A program made the position numbers and the translations under genes. Of a stretch of 64,000 nt of DNA, positions 44,146 to 53,274 are shown piece by piece. The DNA is from Microbacterium sp. BR1 (GTDB lineage: Bacteria; Actinomycetota; Actinomycetes; Actinomycetales; Microbacteriaceae), in the NCBI RefSeq assembly GCF_002812725.1, contig NZ_NMUN01000010.1:1-64000 (forward strand), given 5' to 3'. Numbering within the stretch: position 1 is the first letter of the stretch; each line of letters begins with the position of its first letter. Under the pieces are notes generated by a model that saw only the letters and a list, made by a program, of their open reading frames with translations, had not been told where the DNA came from and ran no database searches.

Positions 44146-44461
44146 GCGAGGCATCCTGCGTCAGCATCCACAACCGGGTGCGGAGCGCCCGGACGTCGTC
44201 GGCGAGCGTGTCCAAAGCCGTGGCGCTGGAGGATCCCCCGACCCAGAGGGCACCCGCCCTCCGCCGGAACTCCCGTGCCGCCGGACCCTCCCACGACACC
44301 CGTCGATCGAGCGCGGCGAGCGCCGTGGCCGTCCATTCCGCCTCTGCGGCGACGGCGCGAAGCAGCGTCAGCGCGGCCGTGACGAGGTCGGCGATCCAGG
44401 CATCGGATGCGTCGTAGTCGCGCTCGGGTGGCGGGGATCGGGGGTAGACGGGCGCGGGCAT
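44135..44461 (-). CDS. WXG100-like protein
   Basis: 108 residues with two long helices joined at the motif W57-E-G59 (RRVSWEGPAAREFRRRAG), the signature of the WXG100/ESAT-6 superfamily. GGTGGAGCG immediately precedes ATG 44461; the upstream open frame is spurious. It is encoded directly before the hydrolase and probably its partner. No EccC/EssC ATPase is in the window, so any secretion machine lies elsewhere. Confidence 0.72.
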   Translation of the reverse strand: MPAPVYPRSPPPERDYDASDAWIADLVTAALTLLRAVAAEAEWTATALAALDRRVSWEGPAAREFRRRAGALWVGGSSSATALDTLADDVRALRTRLWMLTQDASHGG

Positions 44462-44612
44462 CGCTCCACCCTGGCAACGGGAGAAGACCACCTCCTTCCG
44501 TCCGGTGCGATCGGTGGATTGCGGCGCCCGCGCCCGAATGGGGAGGGGCTGTGCGAACCACTGCGTTGCCCGGGGGAGTGCGCCCGGACACGCAGGCGGG
44601 CAGAATGGGCTG

Positions 44613-45158
44613 ATGACGCGGAACTTGGACGCCTCTGCGCCGTTTCGCGTCGTGTTCGTCTGCACGGGCAACATCTGCCGCTCTCCCATGGCCGAGGTCG
44701 TGTTCCGGCAGCTGGCGGATGCCTCGGGGCACGGCGCCCACGTCGCGTCCAGCAGCGCCGGAACGGGCGACTGGCACGTGGGCGAGCGCGGCGACGACCG
44801 CACGCTCGCGGCACTTCAGCGGCGCGGATACGACGGCAGCAGGCATCGCGCACGGCAGTTCACGGCGGACACCTTCGACGTCAACGACCTCGTCGTCGCG
44901 CTCGACCGGAGCCACGAGCGAATTCTCCGCGGTTGGGCACGTACGGAAGAGGACGCCGACAAGGTCGCGCTGCTGCTGGGGTTCCTCCCCAACCCCACGA
45001 CTCTCGACGTTCCGGATCCGTACTACGCCGCGACCGAGATGTTCGATGACGTGCTCGGTATGATCGAGGACGCGACCCGGTCGCTCTTCCGCCAGCTCGA
45101 ACCCGCACTTCGACCGGGATCGCGCACCGCCGCCTTCCCCTTCGGAGCATCCTCGTGA
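44613..45158 (+). CDS. Low-molecular-weight protein-tyrosine phosphatase
   Basis: 181 residues. P-loop CTGNICR (Cys17, Arg23) and the general acid in DVPDPYYAA. CAGAAT lies 6 nt before the ATG, so probably leaderless. Stop overlaps the purB start (GTGA). Such enzymes dephosphorylate protein tyrosines or arginines; its target is unknown. Confidence 0.9.
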   Translation: MTRNLDASAPFRVVFVCTGNICRSPMAEVVFRQLADASGHGAHVASSSAGTGDWHVGERGDDRTLAALQRRGYDGSRHRARQFTADTFDVNDLVVALDRSHERILRGWARTEEDADKVALLLGFLPNPTTLDVPDPYYAATEMFDDVLGMIEDATRSLFRQLEPALRPGSRTAAFPFGASS

Positions 45159-46537
45159 CGTCCCTTCCCCCCCAGCCTCTGAGCCCGCTCGATGGCCGCT
45201 ACCGCGGCGTCGTCGCGCCCCTCGCGGAGTACCTCTCCGAGGCGGGTCTCAACCGCGCCCGTGTCGAGGTCGAGGTGGAGTGGCTCCTGGCCCTCACCGA
45301 TCGATCGCTGTTCGGCACCGCCCCGCTGGCCGAGACCGAGCGGGATGCGCTGCGCGAGCTCTACCGTTCGTTCGGCGCGGAGGAGATCGCCTGGCTGGCC
45401 GAGCGCGAGGCGATCACCCGCCACGATGTGAAGGCCGTCGAGTACCTCGTGCGCGACCGTCTGGCGACGCTCGGACTCGACCGCATCGCCGAGCTGACGC
45501 ACTTCGCCGCGACGAGCGAGGACGTCAACTCGCTGGCCTACGCCTTGACCGTGCAACGTGCCGTCGAGCGTGTCTGGCTGCCGGCCCTGTCAGCGGTGCG
45601 CGAGCGCCTCGACGAGCTGGCGGTCGAGCACCGCGCGGCCCCGATGCTCTCGCGCACGCACGGTCAGCCCGCGACCCCCACGACGATGGGCAAAGAGATC
45701 GCGGTGTTCGCGGCACGCCTGGCTCGCGTCGAACGCGCGATCGGAGCATCCGAGTACCTCGGCAAGTTCTCGGGTGCGACCGGTACCTGGGCGGCGCACC
45801 TCGCGGCCGGCCCCGACGTCGACTGGCCGCTCGTGGCGCGCGAGTTCGTGGAGTCGCTCGGCATCGGTTTCAACCCGCTCACGACCCAGATCGAGTCGCA
45901 CGACTGGCAGGTCGAGCTGTACGACCGCGCTCGTCATGCCGGAGGCATCCTGCACAATCTGGCGACGGATGTCTGGACGTACATCTCTCTCGGATACTTC
46001 ACGCAGATCCCGATCGCGGGCGCTACGGGCTCGTCGACCATGCCGCACAAGATCAACCCGATCCGTTTCGAGAACGCCGAGGCAAACCTCGAGATCGCGG
46101 GCGCGCTGTTCGCCTCGCTGTCGCAGACGCTCGTGACGAGCCGCCTGCAGCGCGACCTGACCGACTCGTCGACGCAGCGCAACATCGGTGTCGCCTTCGG
46201 TCACTCGCTGCTCGCGCTCGACAACCTGCGCCGTGGTCTCGACGAGATCGCGCTCGCGCAGGATCTGCTCTCGGCCGATCTCGAGGCCAACTGGGAGGTT
46301 CTCGGCGAGGCCATCCAGACGGTCGTCCGTGCCGAGGTCGTCGCCGGTCGCTCCACGATCTCCGACCCCTACGCTCTGCTGAAAGAACTGACCCGGGGCC
46401 GTCGCGTGAACGCGGCGGATCTGGCTGACTTCATCCGCGGGCTCGACATCGGCGAGGAGGCACGCGCACGTCTGCTGGCGCTCACGCCCGTGACTTACAC
46501 GGGTCTGGCGATGGAGCTCGTCGACCGCGAGGCCTGA
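45155..46537 (+). CDS. purB: Adenylosuccinate lyase
   Basis: 460 residues, fumarase/aspartase superfamily. Catalyses two fumarate-releasing steps of purine synthesis. Signature SSTMPHKINPIRFENAEAN; SRTHGQPATPTTMGKE with catalytic His; LSPLDGRYR at the start, typical of the PurB group. GTG start coupled to the phosphatase. Confidence 0.95.
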   Translation: MTSLPPQPLSPLDGRYRGVVAPLAEYLSEAGLNRARVEVEVEWLLALTDRSLFGTAPLAETERDALRELYRSFGAEEIAWLAEREAITRHDVKAVEYLVRDRLATLGLDRIAELTHFAATSEDVNSLAYALTVQRAVERVWLPALSAVRERLDELAVEHRAAPMLSRTHGQPATPTTMGKEIAVFAARLARVERAIGASEYLGKFSGATGTWAAHLAAGPDVDWPLVAREFVESLGIGFNPLTTQIESHDWQVELYDRARHAGGILHNLATDVWTYISLGYFTQIPIAGATGSSTMPHKINPIRFENAEANLEIAGALFASLSQTLVTSRLQRDLTDSSTQRNIGVAFGHSLLALDNLRRGLDEIALAQDLLSADLEANWEVLGEAIQTVVRAEVVAGRSTISDPYALLKELTRGRRVNAADLADFIRGLDIGEEARARLLALTPVTYTGLAMELVDREA

Positions 46538-46544
46538 GGCGCTC

Positions 46545-46859
46545 TCAGTCGCGGGACGCGTCCGGTTCACCGTCGGCAACGCCGTCGACGAGATCGTCGA
46601 GCAGCACAGCGCGGTCGACCGGCTTCTGCACCTGCGCGGGGTCGACCGCGAGCAGCAGCAGCGACAGCCCCAACAGGACGACGATGAAGGTCACACCGCC
46701 GATGATCGCGGTGAGCGGCAGGGCGAGAACGCCCACGCTGGCCTGGAACCCGCCGGTCGAGACGAAGGTCACGACGGCGGCGAACAGGGCGCACACGAAG
46801 GCGACACCGAGCAGCTGAACCGGTCGCATGAGCTCGCGCCGGGTGGGTCGATCCGTCAT
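46545..46859 (-). CDS. Small two-helix membrane protein, unknown function
   Basis: 104 residues: membrane helices at ~13-33 and ~45-68, then an acidic C-terminal tail (DDLVDGVADGEPD). Family not recognised. Overlaps the upstream membrane-protein stop (ATGA), so co-translated. Confidence 0.75.
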   Translation of the reverse strand: MTDRPTRRELMRPVQLLGVAFVCALFAAVVTFVSTGGFQASVGVLALPLTAIIGGVTFIVVLLGLSLLLLAVDPAQVQKPVDRAVLLDDLVDGVADGEPDASRD

Positions 46860-47542
46860 GCCGTCTCCTCCTCGCGCCGCGCGGGCGCCGTGCCGGTGTC
46901 CGCCGGGTGGGTATCCGCCGTGGCGGTCACTCCTCGGGTGGGCGAGAAACCGGCGATTCCGAGGAAGACGGCGATGATCGCCGCGTAGCCGCCGAAGATC
47001 CCTACGGCGATGGTGATCCCGGTCAGGGTGAACTCTGCATCGACGTCATCGATGCGGTAGGTCAGCGCGTACTGAGCGGGGACGAGCAGCAGGCCGAGGC
47101 CGAGCAGCACGGTGAAGACACCGACCACCAACGAGTCACGCGCCTCGGGGCGCAGGGCGGGGGAGCGGCGCTCCCGCAGGGCCCAGATGGCCTCGATCAG
47201 CCCGGTGACGAGCGCCCAGCTGATCACCACCGAGAAGAAGAAGGTCGTGGAACGCCAGACGACGATCCCGGCGAGCATCCCCGCGATGACGGACAGCGCG
47301 CCGAGCAGCAGGGGCACCGCTCGGCGCCCGGCGGGGTAGGTCAACCAGGCCGCGATCAGTTCGATCAGGCCGCTGACGATCGCGAAACCGCTGAACACCG
47401 CGAGGCCGACCGCGGCCGAATGATCGGGTGAGAAGGTCACCATGATCGCCGCGATCGCCGCGATTCCGGCGCGCGCGAGTTGCGCGTGCCGGAGCGCGAA
47501 GCGCGGCGGGCTGGCGGGCGTCGCAGTGGTGGCGGTGGACAC
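46856..47542 (-). CDS. HdeD/DUF308-like membrane protein
   Basis: 228 residues, six membrane helices in three hairpins, with AVFSGFAIVSGLIELIAAWL and SVVISWALVTGLIEAIWALRER, the repeated pattern of HdeD/DUF308 proteins. Function unknown. Charged C-terminal tail. Confidence 0.8.
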   Translation of the reverse strand: MSTATTATPASPPRFALRHAQLARAGIAAIAAIMVTFSPDHSAAVGLAVFSGFAIVSGLIELIAAWLTYPAGRRAVPLLLGALSVIAGMLAGIVVWRSTTFFFSVVISWALVTGLIEAIWALRERRSPALRPEARDSLVVGVFTVLLGLGLLLVPAQYALTYRIDDVDAEFTLTGITIAVGIFGGYAAIIAVFLGIAGFSPTRGVTATADTHPADTGTAPARREEETA

Positions 47543-47692
47543 GGTGGAACCTGGTTTCGAAACGGGGATGCATCCAGTCTAGATCGTCGGGACGCCGGTC
47601 ATCCCGGGCGTGGCGCCGCGCTGCGATGCCCCGAATCGACCGAGCCGCACCGCACCTGCTGCTGGCGGAGTCAGCGGCGGCAGAATGAAGCC

Positions 47693-48511
47693 ATGCCCAT
47701 TCTCAACAAAGACATGACGCTGTGCATTTCTCTGGCGGCCCGTCCGTCCAATCTCGGCACGCGCTTCCACAACTTCCTCTACGACGAGCTCGGGCTGAAC
47801 TTCGTCTACAAGGCGTTCACGACCGACGACATCACGGCTGCGATCGGGGGAGTGCGGGCACTCGGCATCCGCGGCTGCTCGGTGTCGATGCCCTTCAAAG
47901 AGGCGGTCATTCCGCTCGTCGACGCGATCGAGGCCTCGGCCGACGCGATCGAATCGGTCAACACGATCGTGAACGACGCCGGAACACTCACGGCGTCGAA
48001 CACCGACTACGAGGCCGTCGAGACCCTGCTCGCCGAGCACGCGGTCGACCCGGCGCAGTCGGTCGTCGTGCGCGGGTCGGGCGGAATGGCCAAGGCCGTC
48101 GTCGCGGCGTTCCGGGGTGCGGGGTTCGATGACCTCACGGTGCTCGCCCGCAACGAGGAGGCGGGACGCGCGCTGGCCTCCACGTACGGCTATCGCTGGG
48201 TCGCCACCGACCCGGCGCCCGGCGCCGCGGTGCTGGTGAACGTCACCCCGCTCGGCATGGACGGCGCGGATGCCTCGGCACAGTCGTTCTCGGACGCTCA
48301 CATCGCCGCGGCATCAACCGTGTTCGACGTGGTCGCGTTCCCGTCCGAGACGCCGCTGATCCGCGCGGCCCGACAGCGGGGCGTCGCCGTCATCTCGGGG
48401 GCCGAGGTGGTCGCTCTGCAGGCGGCGCGGCAGTTCGAGCGCTACACGGGCGTCGCGCCCACTCGTGACCAGGTCGAGCGGGCCGCGGCGTTCTCCCGCC
48501 TCCCTGCCTGA
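47693..48511 (+). CDS. Shikimate 5-dehydrogenase-like protein
   Basis: 272 residues, AroE superfamily. N-terminal substrate domain with CSVSMPFKEAVIPL (catalytic Lys) and NTIVND/NTDYEA; Rossmann part RGSGGMAKAVVAAFRG. Variations (SISLAARPSN missing the usual SLSP, RGSGG instead of GAGG) point to an AroE-like paralogue rather than the main shikimate enzyme. CAGAAT lies 6 nt before the ATG, suggesting a leaderless message. Confidence 0.82.
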   Translation: MPILNKDMTLCISLAARPSNLGTRFHNFLYDELGLNFVYKAFTTDDITAAIGGVRALGIRGCSVSMPFKEAVIPLVDAIEASADAIESVNTIVNDAGTLTASNTDYEAVETLLAEHAVDPAQSVVVRGSGGMAKAVVAAFRGAGFDDLTVLARNEEAGRALASTYGYRWVATDPAPGAAVLVNVTPLGMDGADASAQSFSDAHIAAASTVFDVVAFPSETPLIRAARQRGVAVISGAEVVALQAARQFERYTGVAPTRDQVERAAAFSRLPA

Positions 48512-48536
48512 CAGCACCGCCCTTCCCCCGATTGCA

Positions 48537-48553
48537 CGCGGAATCCGTCCGCG
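48537..48553. terminator. Short hairpin between convergent genes
   Basis: CGCGGA/TCCGCG stem (48537-48542/48548-48553) with a 5-nt loop, between the shikimate-dehydrogenase-like gene and the FGD-like gene. Weak, no U-tract. Confidence 0.35.
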
Positions 48554-48581
48554 GTTCGTCGCATCGATGGCGACTCGCGAG

Positions 48582-49646
48582 TCAGAAAGCGGAGCGCTCG
48601 CGCTCCAGTTTCCGTAGTCGCGGGAGGACCTCCTCGCCGTACGTCCGGAGGAACCGGTCCTGGTCGGCCCCAGGATCGTGGAAGACGAGGTGGCGGAAGC
48701 CGAGGTCAAGGTAGCGCGCGATGGCGGCGACGTGCTCCTCGACATCCGTGGACACGATGAACCTCGACGCCGCCCGCTCCAGGGGAAGCGCGTTCGCCCT
48801 CCGCTGCATCTCGATCGGGTCGTGGATGCCCATCTTCTCTTCGGCAGTCAAGGAGAGCGGACCCCAGAATCGGGTCCGCTCGAGCGCCGTTCGGCGGTCG
48901 GGGTGTAGTGAAACTTTCACCTCAATGAGAGTGTCGATGGCGGATGCCAAGCGCCCGCCCCTTTCCAGCCCCTCGACCAGAGCCGGCAGAAGCGTATCGG
49001 TGTACAGCTCCTCTGGCTTGCCGCTGGTAGTGATGTAGCCATCGGCGATGCGCCCCGCCAGTCTCGTTGCCGCCGGCCCGGACGCCCCGATGTAGACCGG
49101 CACCGGCTCAACCGGTCGGTCGTAAACGGTGGCGTCGCGCAGAGAGTAGAAGTCTCCGTCGAAGGTGACACGGTCCTCGGCCCACAGGCGCCGGATCACC
49201 GTTATCGCCTCCTTCATCCGATGGAATCGCTCAGGCCCGGCCGGCCAGTCCAAGCCGAGGGTCACCTCGTTCAATGCCTCGCCCGTCCCGACCCCGAGGA
49301 TCACGCGCCCGGGGTACAGCACCCCCAACGTTCCGAACGCCTGCGCGACGACGCCGGGGTGGTACCGCAAGGTCGGCGTGAGGACAGATGTCCCGAAAAC
49401 CAGGCGGTCGGTCCGTGATCCCAGTGCGCCCAGCCAGGGCAGCGCCGCCGGCGCGTGCCCACCCTCGTGCATCCAGGGCTGGAAGTGATCGGAGATGAAG
49501 ACCGAATCGAAGCCCATCTGCTCGGCGAGAACCGCGTACTCCAGTAGCTGCGATGGCGCGAACTGCTCACTGGAGGCCTTGTAGCCGAACCTGAACGGTG
49601 TTTCTGGCGATTCGTGCTCGTTCCTCGGCGAGGTCTCGGCGTTCAT
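48582..49646 (-). CDS. F420-dependent glucose-6-phosphate dehydrogenase-family enzyme
   Basis: 354 residues, luciferase-like (LLM) fold. FRFGYKASSEQFAPSQLL, SDHFQPWMHEGGHAPAALPW and TGEALNE match the FGD/TIGR03557 group, which reduces F420 with glucose 6-phosphate or oxidises alcohols. ATG overlaps the enoyl-CoA hydratase stop (TGATG). Last gene of the six-gene operon; it may regenerate F420H2 or act directly in the pathway. Confidence 0.87.
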   Translation of the reverse strand: MNAETSPRNEHESPETPFRFGYKASSEQFAPSQLLEYAVLAEQMGFDSVFISDHFQPWMHEGGHAPAALPWLGALGSRTDRLVFGTSVLTPTLRYHPGVVAQAFGTLGVLYPGRVILGVGTGEALNEVTLGLDWPAGPERFHRMKEAITVIRRLWAEDRVTFDGDFYSLRDATVYDRPVEPVPVYIGASGPAATRLAGRIADGYITTSGKPEELYTDTLLPALVEGLERGGRLASAIDTLIEVKVSLHPDRRTALERTRFWGPLSLTAEEKMGIHDPIEMQRRANALPLERAASRFIVSTDVEEHVAAIARYLDLGFRHLVFHDPGADQDRFLRTYGEEVLPRLRKLERERSAF

Positions 49647-50428
49647 CACCCGCTTCTCACCCACCTCGGCTCACGGCGTTCGGCGAACGCTCGGCCGCCC
49701 TCGGCGGCATCCGGGCCGGCGGCGACGAGAGCGACACGTTCGGCATCGACCGCGTGTCGAGCCTCTTCATCCGCCCGCCACGTCTCGGCGATCGCATCCC
49801 GTGCCGCGGTGACCGCCGCCGGCGAATTGCGCGCGATCCGTCTCGCCAGGGTCCGGGCGGCGTCCGCGGCTGCTCCTGCGGCGGTGACCTCGTTCACGAG
49901 ACCCAGCTGATGCAGTCGCGCGACGGAGATGGGATCGCCGGTGAGCGCGAGCTCCATTGCGATGTGAAAAGGTAGGCGGTGGGGCAGCCGCAGTAGGCCC
50001 AGAGCGCCGGGAATCCGCCCACGACTGACCTCCGGCAATGCCACCCGGGCATCCACCGCCGCGACGATGAGGTCGCAGCTCAAGGCAAGCTCAAGGCCCC
50101 CTCCCAACGCCGCACCCTCCACGGCGGCGATCAGCGGCTTGGCGCGCGGGGCCTCCACCAGCCCGGCGAAGCCTCGATCCGCCACCTCCCCGAAGTCTCC
50201 GCCCTGCGCGGCAACGAGGTCGAGCCCCGCACAGAACACGCCACCGGCGCCGGTCAGGACCGCCACGTCGACAGACGAATCGGCCTCCACGGCGGACACG
50301 GCGGCGGCAAGGCCCTCTGCGACGCTCCGATTCACGGCGTTGCGCTTGGCAGGGCGATCGAGCAGGATCGTCGCGATGCGGTCAGCGACCTCGAGACGGA
50401 CCAGACCGCCCGGCAGGGCCTCACTCAT
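49646..50428 (-). CDS. Enoyl-CoA hydratase/isomerase family protein
   Basis: 260 residues, crotonase fold. Oxyanion hole in GAGGVFCAGLDL and EGAALGGGLELALSCD. Both catalytic Glu of hydratases appear kept (LPEVSRGRIPG and IAMELALTG). Hydrates an enoyl-CoA intermediate. Coupled to both neighbours by start-stop overlaps. Confidence 0.9.
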   Translation of the reverse strand: MSEALPGGLVRLEVADRIATILLDRPAKRNAVNRSVAEGLAAAVSAVEADSSVDVAVLTGAGGVFCAGLDLVAAQGGDFGEVADRGFAGLVEAPRAKPLIAAVEGAALGGGLELALSCDLIVAAVDARVALPEVSRGRIPGALGLLRLPHRLPFHIAMELALTGDPISVARLHQLGLVNEVTAAGAAADAARTLARRIARNSPAAVTAARDAIAETWRADEEARHAVDAERVALVAAGPDAAEGGRAFAERREPRWVRSG

Positions 50429-51345
50429 CCGAGGATGCCGCGGAACTGCTCGAACTGTCGCACCTCGTCGCCCCGCGTGAGGTGAGTCTGGTGGTAGATG
50501 TCGAAGAAGACCTCGTCGACCCCAGCGTCACGCAGACGGAGCACATCGTCGCGGACCTGGGCGAAGGTTCCCGATCCGAAGGGTCGCGATTCGTCCGGCA
50601 GCGCCTCCTCCTGGAGGTGGACATTGCAGCGGATGATCGATTGAAGGGCATCGACCCGGCGCCCCGCGGCCTCAGCAGCCTCTTCCATTCGTCGCCGGAA
50701 GGACAGCAGTGTTCCCACTGGCGCGCAGCAACCCATGAATCCGTCTGCGGCAGTGGCGGCGCGGGCCAGTGCGCGAGCGCTGAACGCCCCCATGAGAAGG
50801 GGCGGATGCGGCTCCTGCCGCGGTTTCGGGCCGAAGACGGAACGCCGTATCTCGACGAAACGTCCGCGGTACTCCACCTCGTCCTCCTTCCACAGCGCCT
50901 TCATCGCCCCGAGATAGTCATCGGCTACGGCACCTCGCCGCCGGAAATCACCTCCCGCTGCGGCGAACTCATCTTCAGACCACCCCGCGCCGAGCCCGAC
51001 GATCAATCGGCCTCCGCTCAGCTGGTCGAGCGTGGCGAGCCTCTTTGCGAGCAGCACGGGTTGGTACAGCGGCAGGTTCAGAACGCTCACTCCGAGCCTG
51101 ATCCGCGACGTGAGGGCCGCCACATAAGTGAGCACGGTCAGATGCTCGTACACCGTGTCGTACTGCTCACCCAGTGAGCCGTCCTCGGAGCCGGGGTAGG
51201 GGGTTGTGAAGTCGATCGTCTTGATGACGCGGTCGAGCGTCCACAGCGAGTCGTAGCCGACCGTTTCGGCGCGCTCGGCGACGGCGACGATATTCTCTGG
51301 CGACACTCGTACGCCGTGGTGCGGCAGGCCGAATCCGATTCTCAT
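50425..51345 (-). CDS. LLM-class F420-dependent oxidoreductase (TIGR03619-like)
   Basis: 306 residues, (beta/alpha)8 luciferase-like fold: FGLPHHGVRVSPENI, RIRLGVSVLNLPLYQPVLLAKRLATLDQLSGGRL and GLGAGWSEDEF. Members use F420 (or FMN) as hydride donor or in oxygenation. ATGA overlap with the next gene. Substrate unknown. Confidence 0.87.
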   Translation of the reverse strand: MRIGFGLPHHGVRVSPENIVAVAERAETVGYDSLWTLDRVIKTIDFTTPYPGSEDGSLGEQYDTVYEHLTVLTYVAALTSRIRLGVSVLNLPLYQPVLLAKRLATLDQLSGGRLIVGLGAGWSEDEFAAAGGDFRRRGAVADDYLGAMKALWKEDEVEYRGRFVEIRRSVFGPKPRQEPHPPLLMGAFSARALARAATAADGFMGCCAPVGTLLSFRRRMEEAAEAAGRRVDALQSIIRCNVHLQEEALPDESRPFGSGTFAQVRDDVLRLRDAGVDEVFFDIYHQTHLTRGDEVRQFEQFRGILG

Positions 51346-51355
51346 GCTTCTCCGT

Positions 51356-52318
51356 TCAGCGGATGACGACGGGTCCGGGCGGGCCTCCGGCTGTGCCGAC
51401 GATCGGCAGCGGGGGTCCGCTCAGGAACCCGCGGTAGCGCCCGTCCTCAGCACACGCCTGCGACAACGCCTCCAGATCGAACATTTCGCCGAACGGCAGA
51501 CCCATGTACACAATGGCGATGATATGCATCGGCTGGTAGGCGCCGGGGAACTCCGGCGGTCGAACCTCGACACCCCAGGTATCGGCGGCGACGGCAGCCA
51601 CCTCGCGCTGGTGCAGCCAGGGGGCTGTATGGATGCTCAGGCCCGGGGCGTCCCCTCCTGCGTATGTGCCCCAGCCCTCCGCTCGCGCGCGGGCGAGCTT
51701 CCCGGTCCGCACGAGCAGTAAGTCTCCGGAGCGCAGCTGGACTCCTTGCCTCTCCAAGGTCTGCTCCAGGTCATCCACTGTGACGGCGCGCCCGTCTTCC
51801 AGCCAGGGCACGTCCATCGCACGGGGGAGATCGACCAGAACACATCCACCCACGAAGCGGTCGGCCAGATGCTCTGCCCCCAGTCGCGACGCGCCCTCAG
51901 CCGTGACGGCGGTCGCATCCACGCCGTTGAAGCCCTTGCCCTTGTGGAACACGTGGCCGAGGCTGTCCCAGTGGGTGGCGGAGTGAAGATGCATCACGAT
52001 CGTGTCATCGGCGAAGCCGACCTCGTGCGGAAGTGGCCCACCGTTCCAAGTCTGCAGTCCGAGGCTGTGATCGGAACCTGTCGACGTTGAATAGCGGAGA
52101 CAGTTGAACCGGCCATTGCGTCCGGACTGCGGCCCGTCGGGGCCAATGGGCAACGCTATCGAGACCACATCTCCACTGACGATGTCCTGCGCCGCGCCGC
52201 GGATCTGCTTCGGCGTGGCGAGGTTGGTCGTGCCGCAGTCGTCATCATCGCCCCATCGTCCCCAGTTCGACAGGCGCAGGGAGTACTCGTCGAGCACGCG
52301 CGAGAGCGCATCGGTCAT
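51356..52318 (-). CDS. Cyclase-family metal-dependent hydrolase
   Basis: 320 residues. Metal motif H112-SAT-H116-W-D118-SLG-H122, the HxGTHxDxPxH pattern of the cyclase/kynurenine-formamidase family, with Ser replacing Gly. Hydrolyses amides or ring structures such as formamides or isatin. The ATG overlaps the BKACE stop (ATGA). Likely opens or cleaves the product of the monooxygenase. Confidence 0.87.
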   Translation of the reverse strand: MTDALSRVLDEYSLRLSNWGRWGDDDDCGTTNLATPKQIRGAAQDIVSGDVVSIALPIGPDGPQSGRNGRFNCLRYSTSTGSDHSLGLQTWNGGPLPHEVGFADDTIVMHLHSATHWDSLGHVFHKGKGFNGVDATAVTAEGASRLGAEHLADRFVGGCVLVDLPRAMDVPWLEDGRAVTVDDLEQTLERQGVQLRSGDLLLVRTGKLARARAEGWGTYAGGDAPGLSIHTAPWLHQREVAAVAADTWGVEVRPPEFPGAYQPMHIIAIVYMGLPFGEMFDLEALSQACAEDGRYRGFLSGPPLPIVGTAGGPPGPVVIR

Positions 52319-53274
52319 GCCGCGCCGATCCGCGTGGCCGCAGCGCCCTTGAGGGCCAGGATCTCGCGAGCTTCGTCGGGCATGGCGGGACGCAGCGACA
52401 ACTCGGAGAGGATGCGCACGATCTTCGCGACCTGCTCCGCGTTCGTGCGTGCCAGCTCCCCGCGTCCGAGGTACAGGCTGTCCTCGATTCCCACCCGAAC
52501 ATTGCCGCCGATGATAGCGCTCATGGTCGACATCGCCATCTGGTGCCTTCCGCCGGCGATGACGGAGAGCCGGTAATCGTCGCCGAAGAGCCGGTCGGCC
52601 TCGGACTTCAGATGAATCAGGTTCTCGGGACTGACCCCTATCCCGCCGAGGACGCCGAGGACGACCTGGATGAAGAAGGGGCCTGTGATCACGCCGCGGT
52701 CGCGGAAGTGCGCGAGCGTGTAGAGGTGCCCGACGTCGTAGCACTCGAACTCGAACCGCGTGCCATGACGACCGAGGGTTCCGAGGATGTGCTCGATGTC
52801 CTGGAAGGTGTTGCGGAATACATAGTCCTTCGACCCCTCCAGGAAGTCGATCTCCCACTGCTGTGCGAAGTAGTCACGCCCCTTGGCTTCGAGAATCGGA
52901 TGCAGCGCGAAGTTCAGGCTGCCCATGTTGAGGCTGCACAGTTCGGGCTGGAACGTCTCCGCCGCTTCAAGTCGCTGCGCCATCGGCATGCCCGGCCCGG
53001 CTCCCGTGGAGATGTTCAGCACGGCGTCCGTCTGATCGGCCAGCGGCTCGAGGAAACGTCGGAACAGTCCGGGATCGGACGAGGGCAGACCCGTCTCGGG
53101 TTCCCGTGCGTGCAGATGGAGGACCGCGGCACCGGCTTCCACCGCTCCCAGCCCCGCCTCGAGGATCTGCTCGGGAGTGATCGGCAGGTACGGCGTCATC
53201 GACGGCGTGTGCATTGCGCCCGTCACCGCACAGGTGACGATAACGGGACGCTCACGGGCAGACACGGCCGTCAC
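52315..53274 (-). CDS. BKACE-family beta-keto acid cleavage enzyme (DUF849)
   Basis: 319 residues, TIM barrel. The zinc site starts with H53-L-H55 in AVLHLHAREPETG; NISTGAG, and SLNMGSLNF follow. Members condense a beta-keto acid with acetyl-CoA to give acetoacetate and a new CoA ester. GTG 53274 overlaps the LLM stop (GTGA); GTG 53265 is an alternative. Its presence implies a beta-keto acid intermediate in this pathway. Confidence 0.9.
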   Translation of the reverse strand: MTAVSARERPVIVTCAVTGAMHTPSMTPYLPITPEQILEAGLGAVEAGAAVLHLHAREPETGLPSSDPGLFRRFLEPLADQTDAVLNISTGAGPGMPMAQRLEAAETFQPELCSLNMGSLNFALHPILEAKGRDYFAQQWEIDFLEGSKDYVFRNTFQDIEHILGTLGRHGTRFEFECYDVGHLYTLAHFRDRGVITGPFFIQVVLGVLGGIGVSPENLIHLKSEADRLFGDDYRLSVIAGGRHQMAMSTMSAIIGGNVRVGIEDSLYLGRGELARTNAEQVAKIVRILSELSLRPAMPDEAREILALKGAAATRIGAA

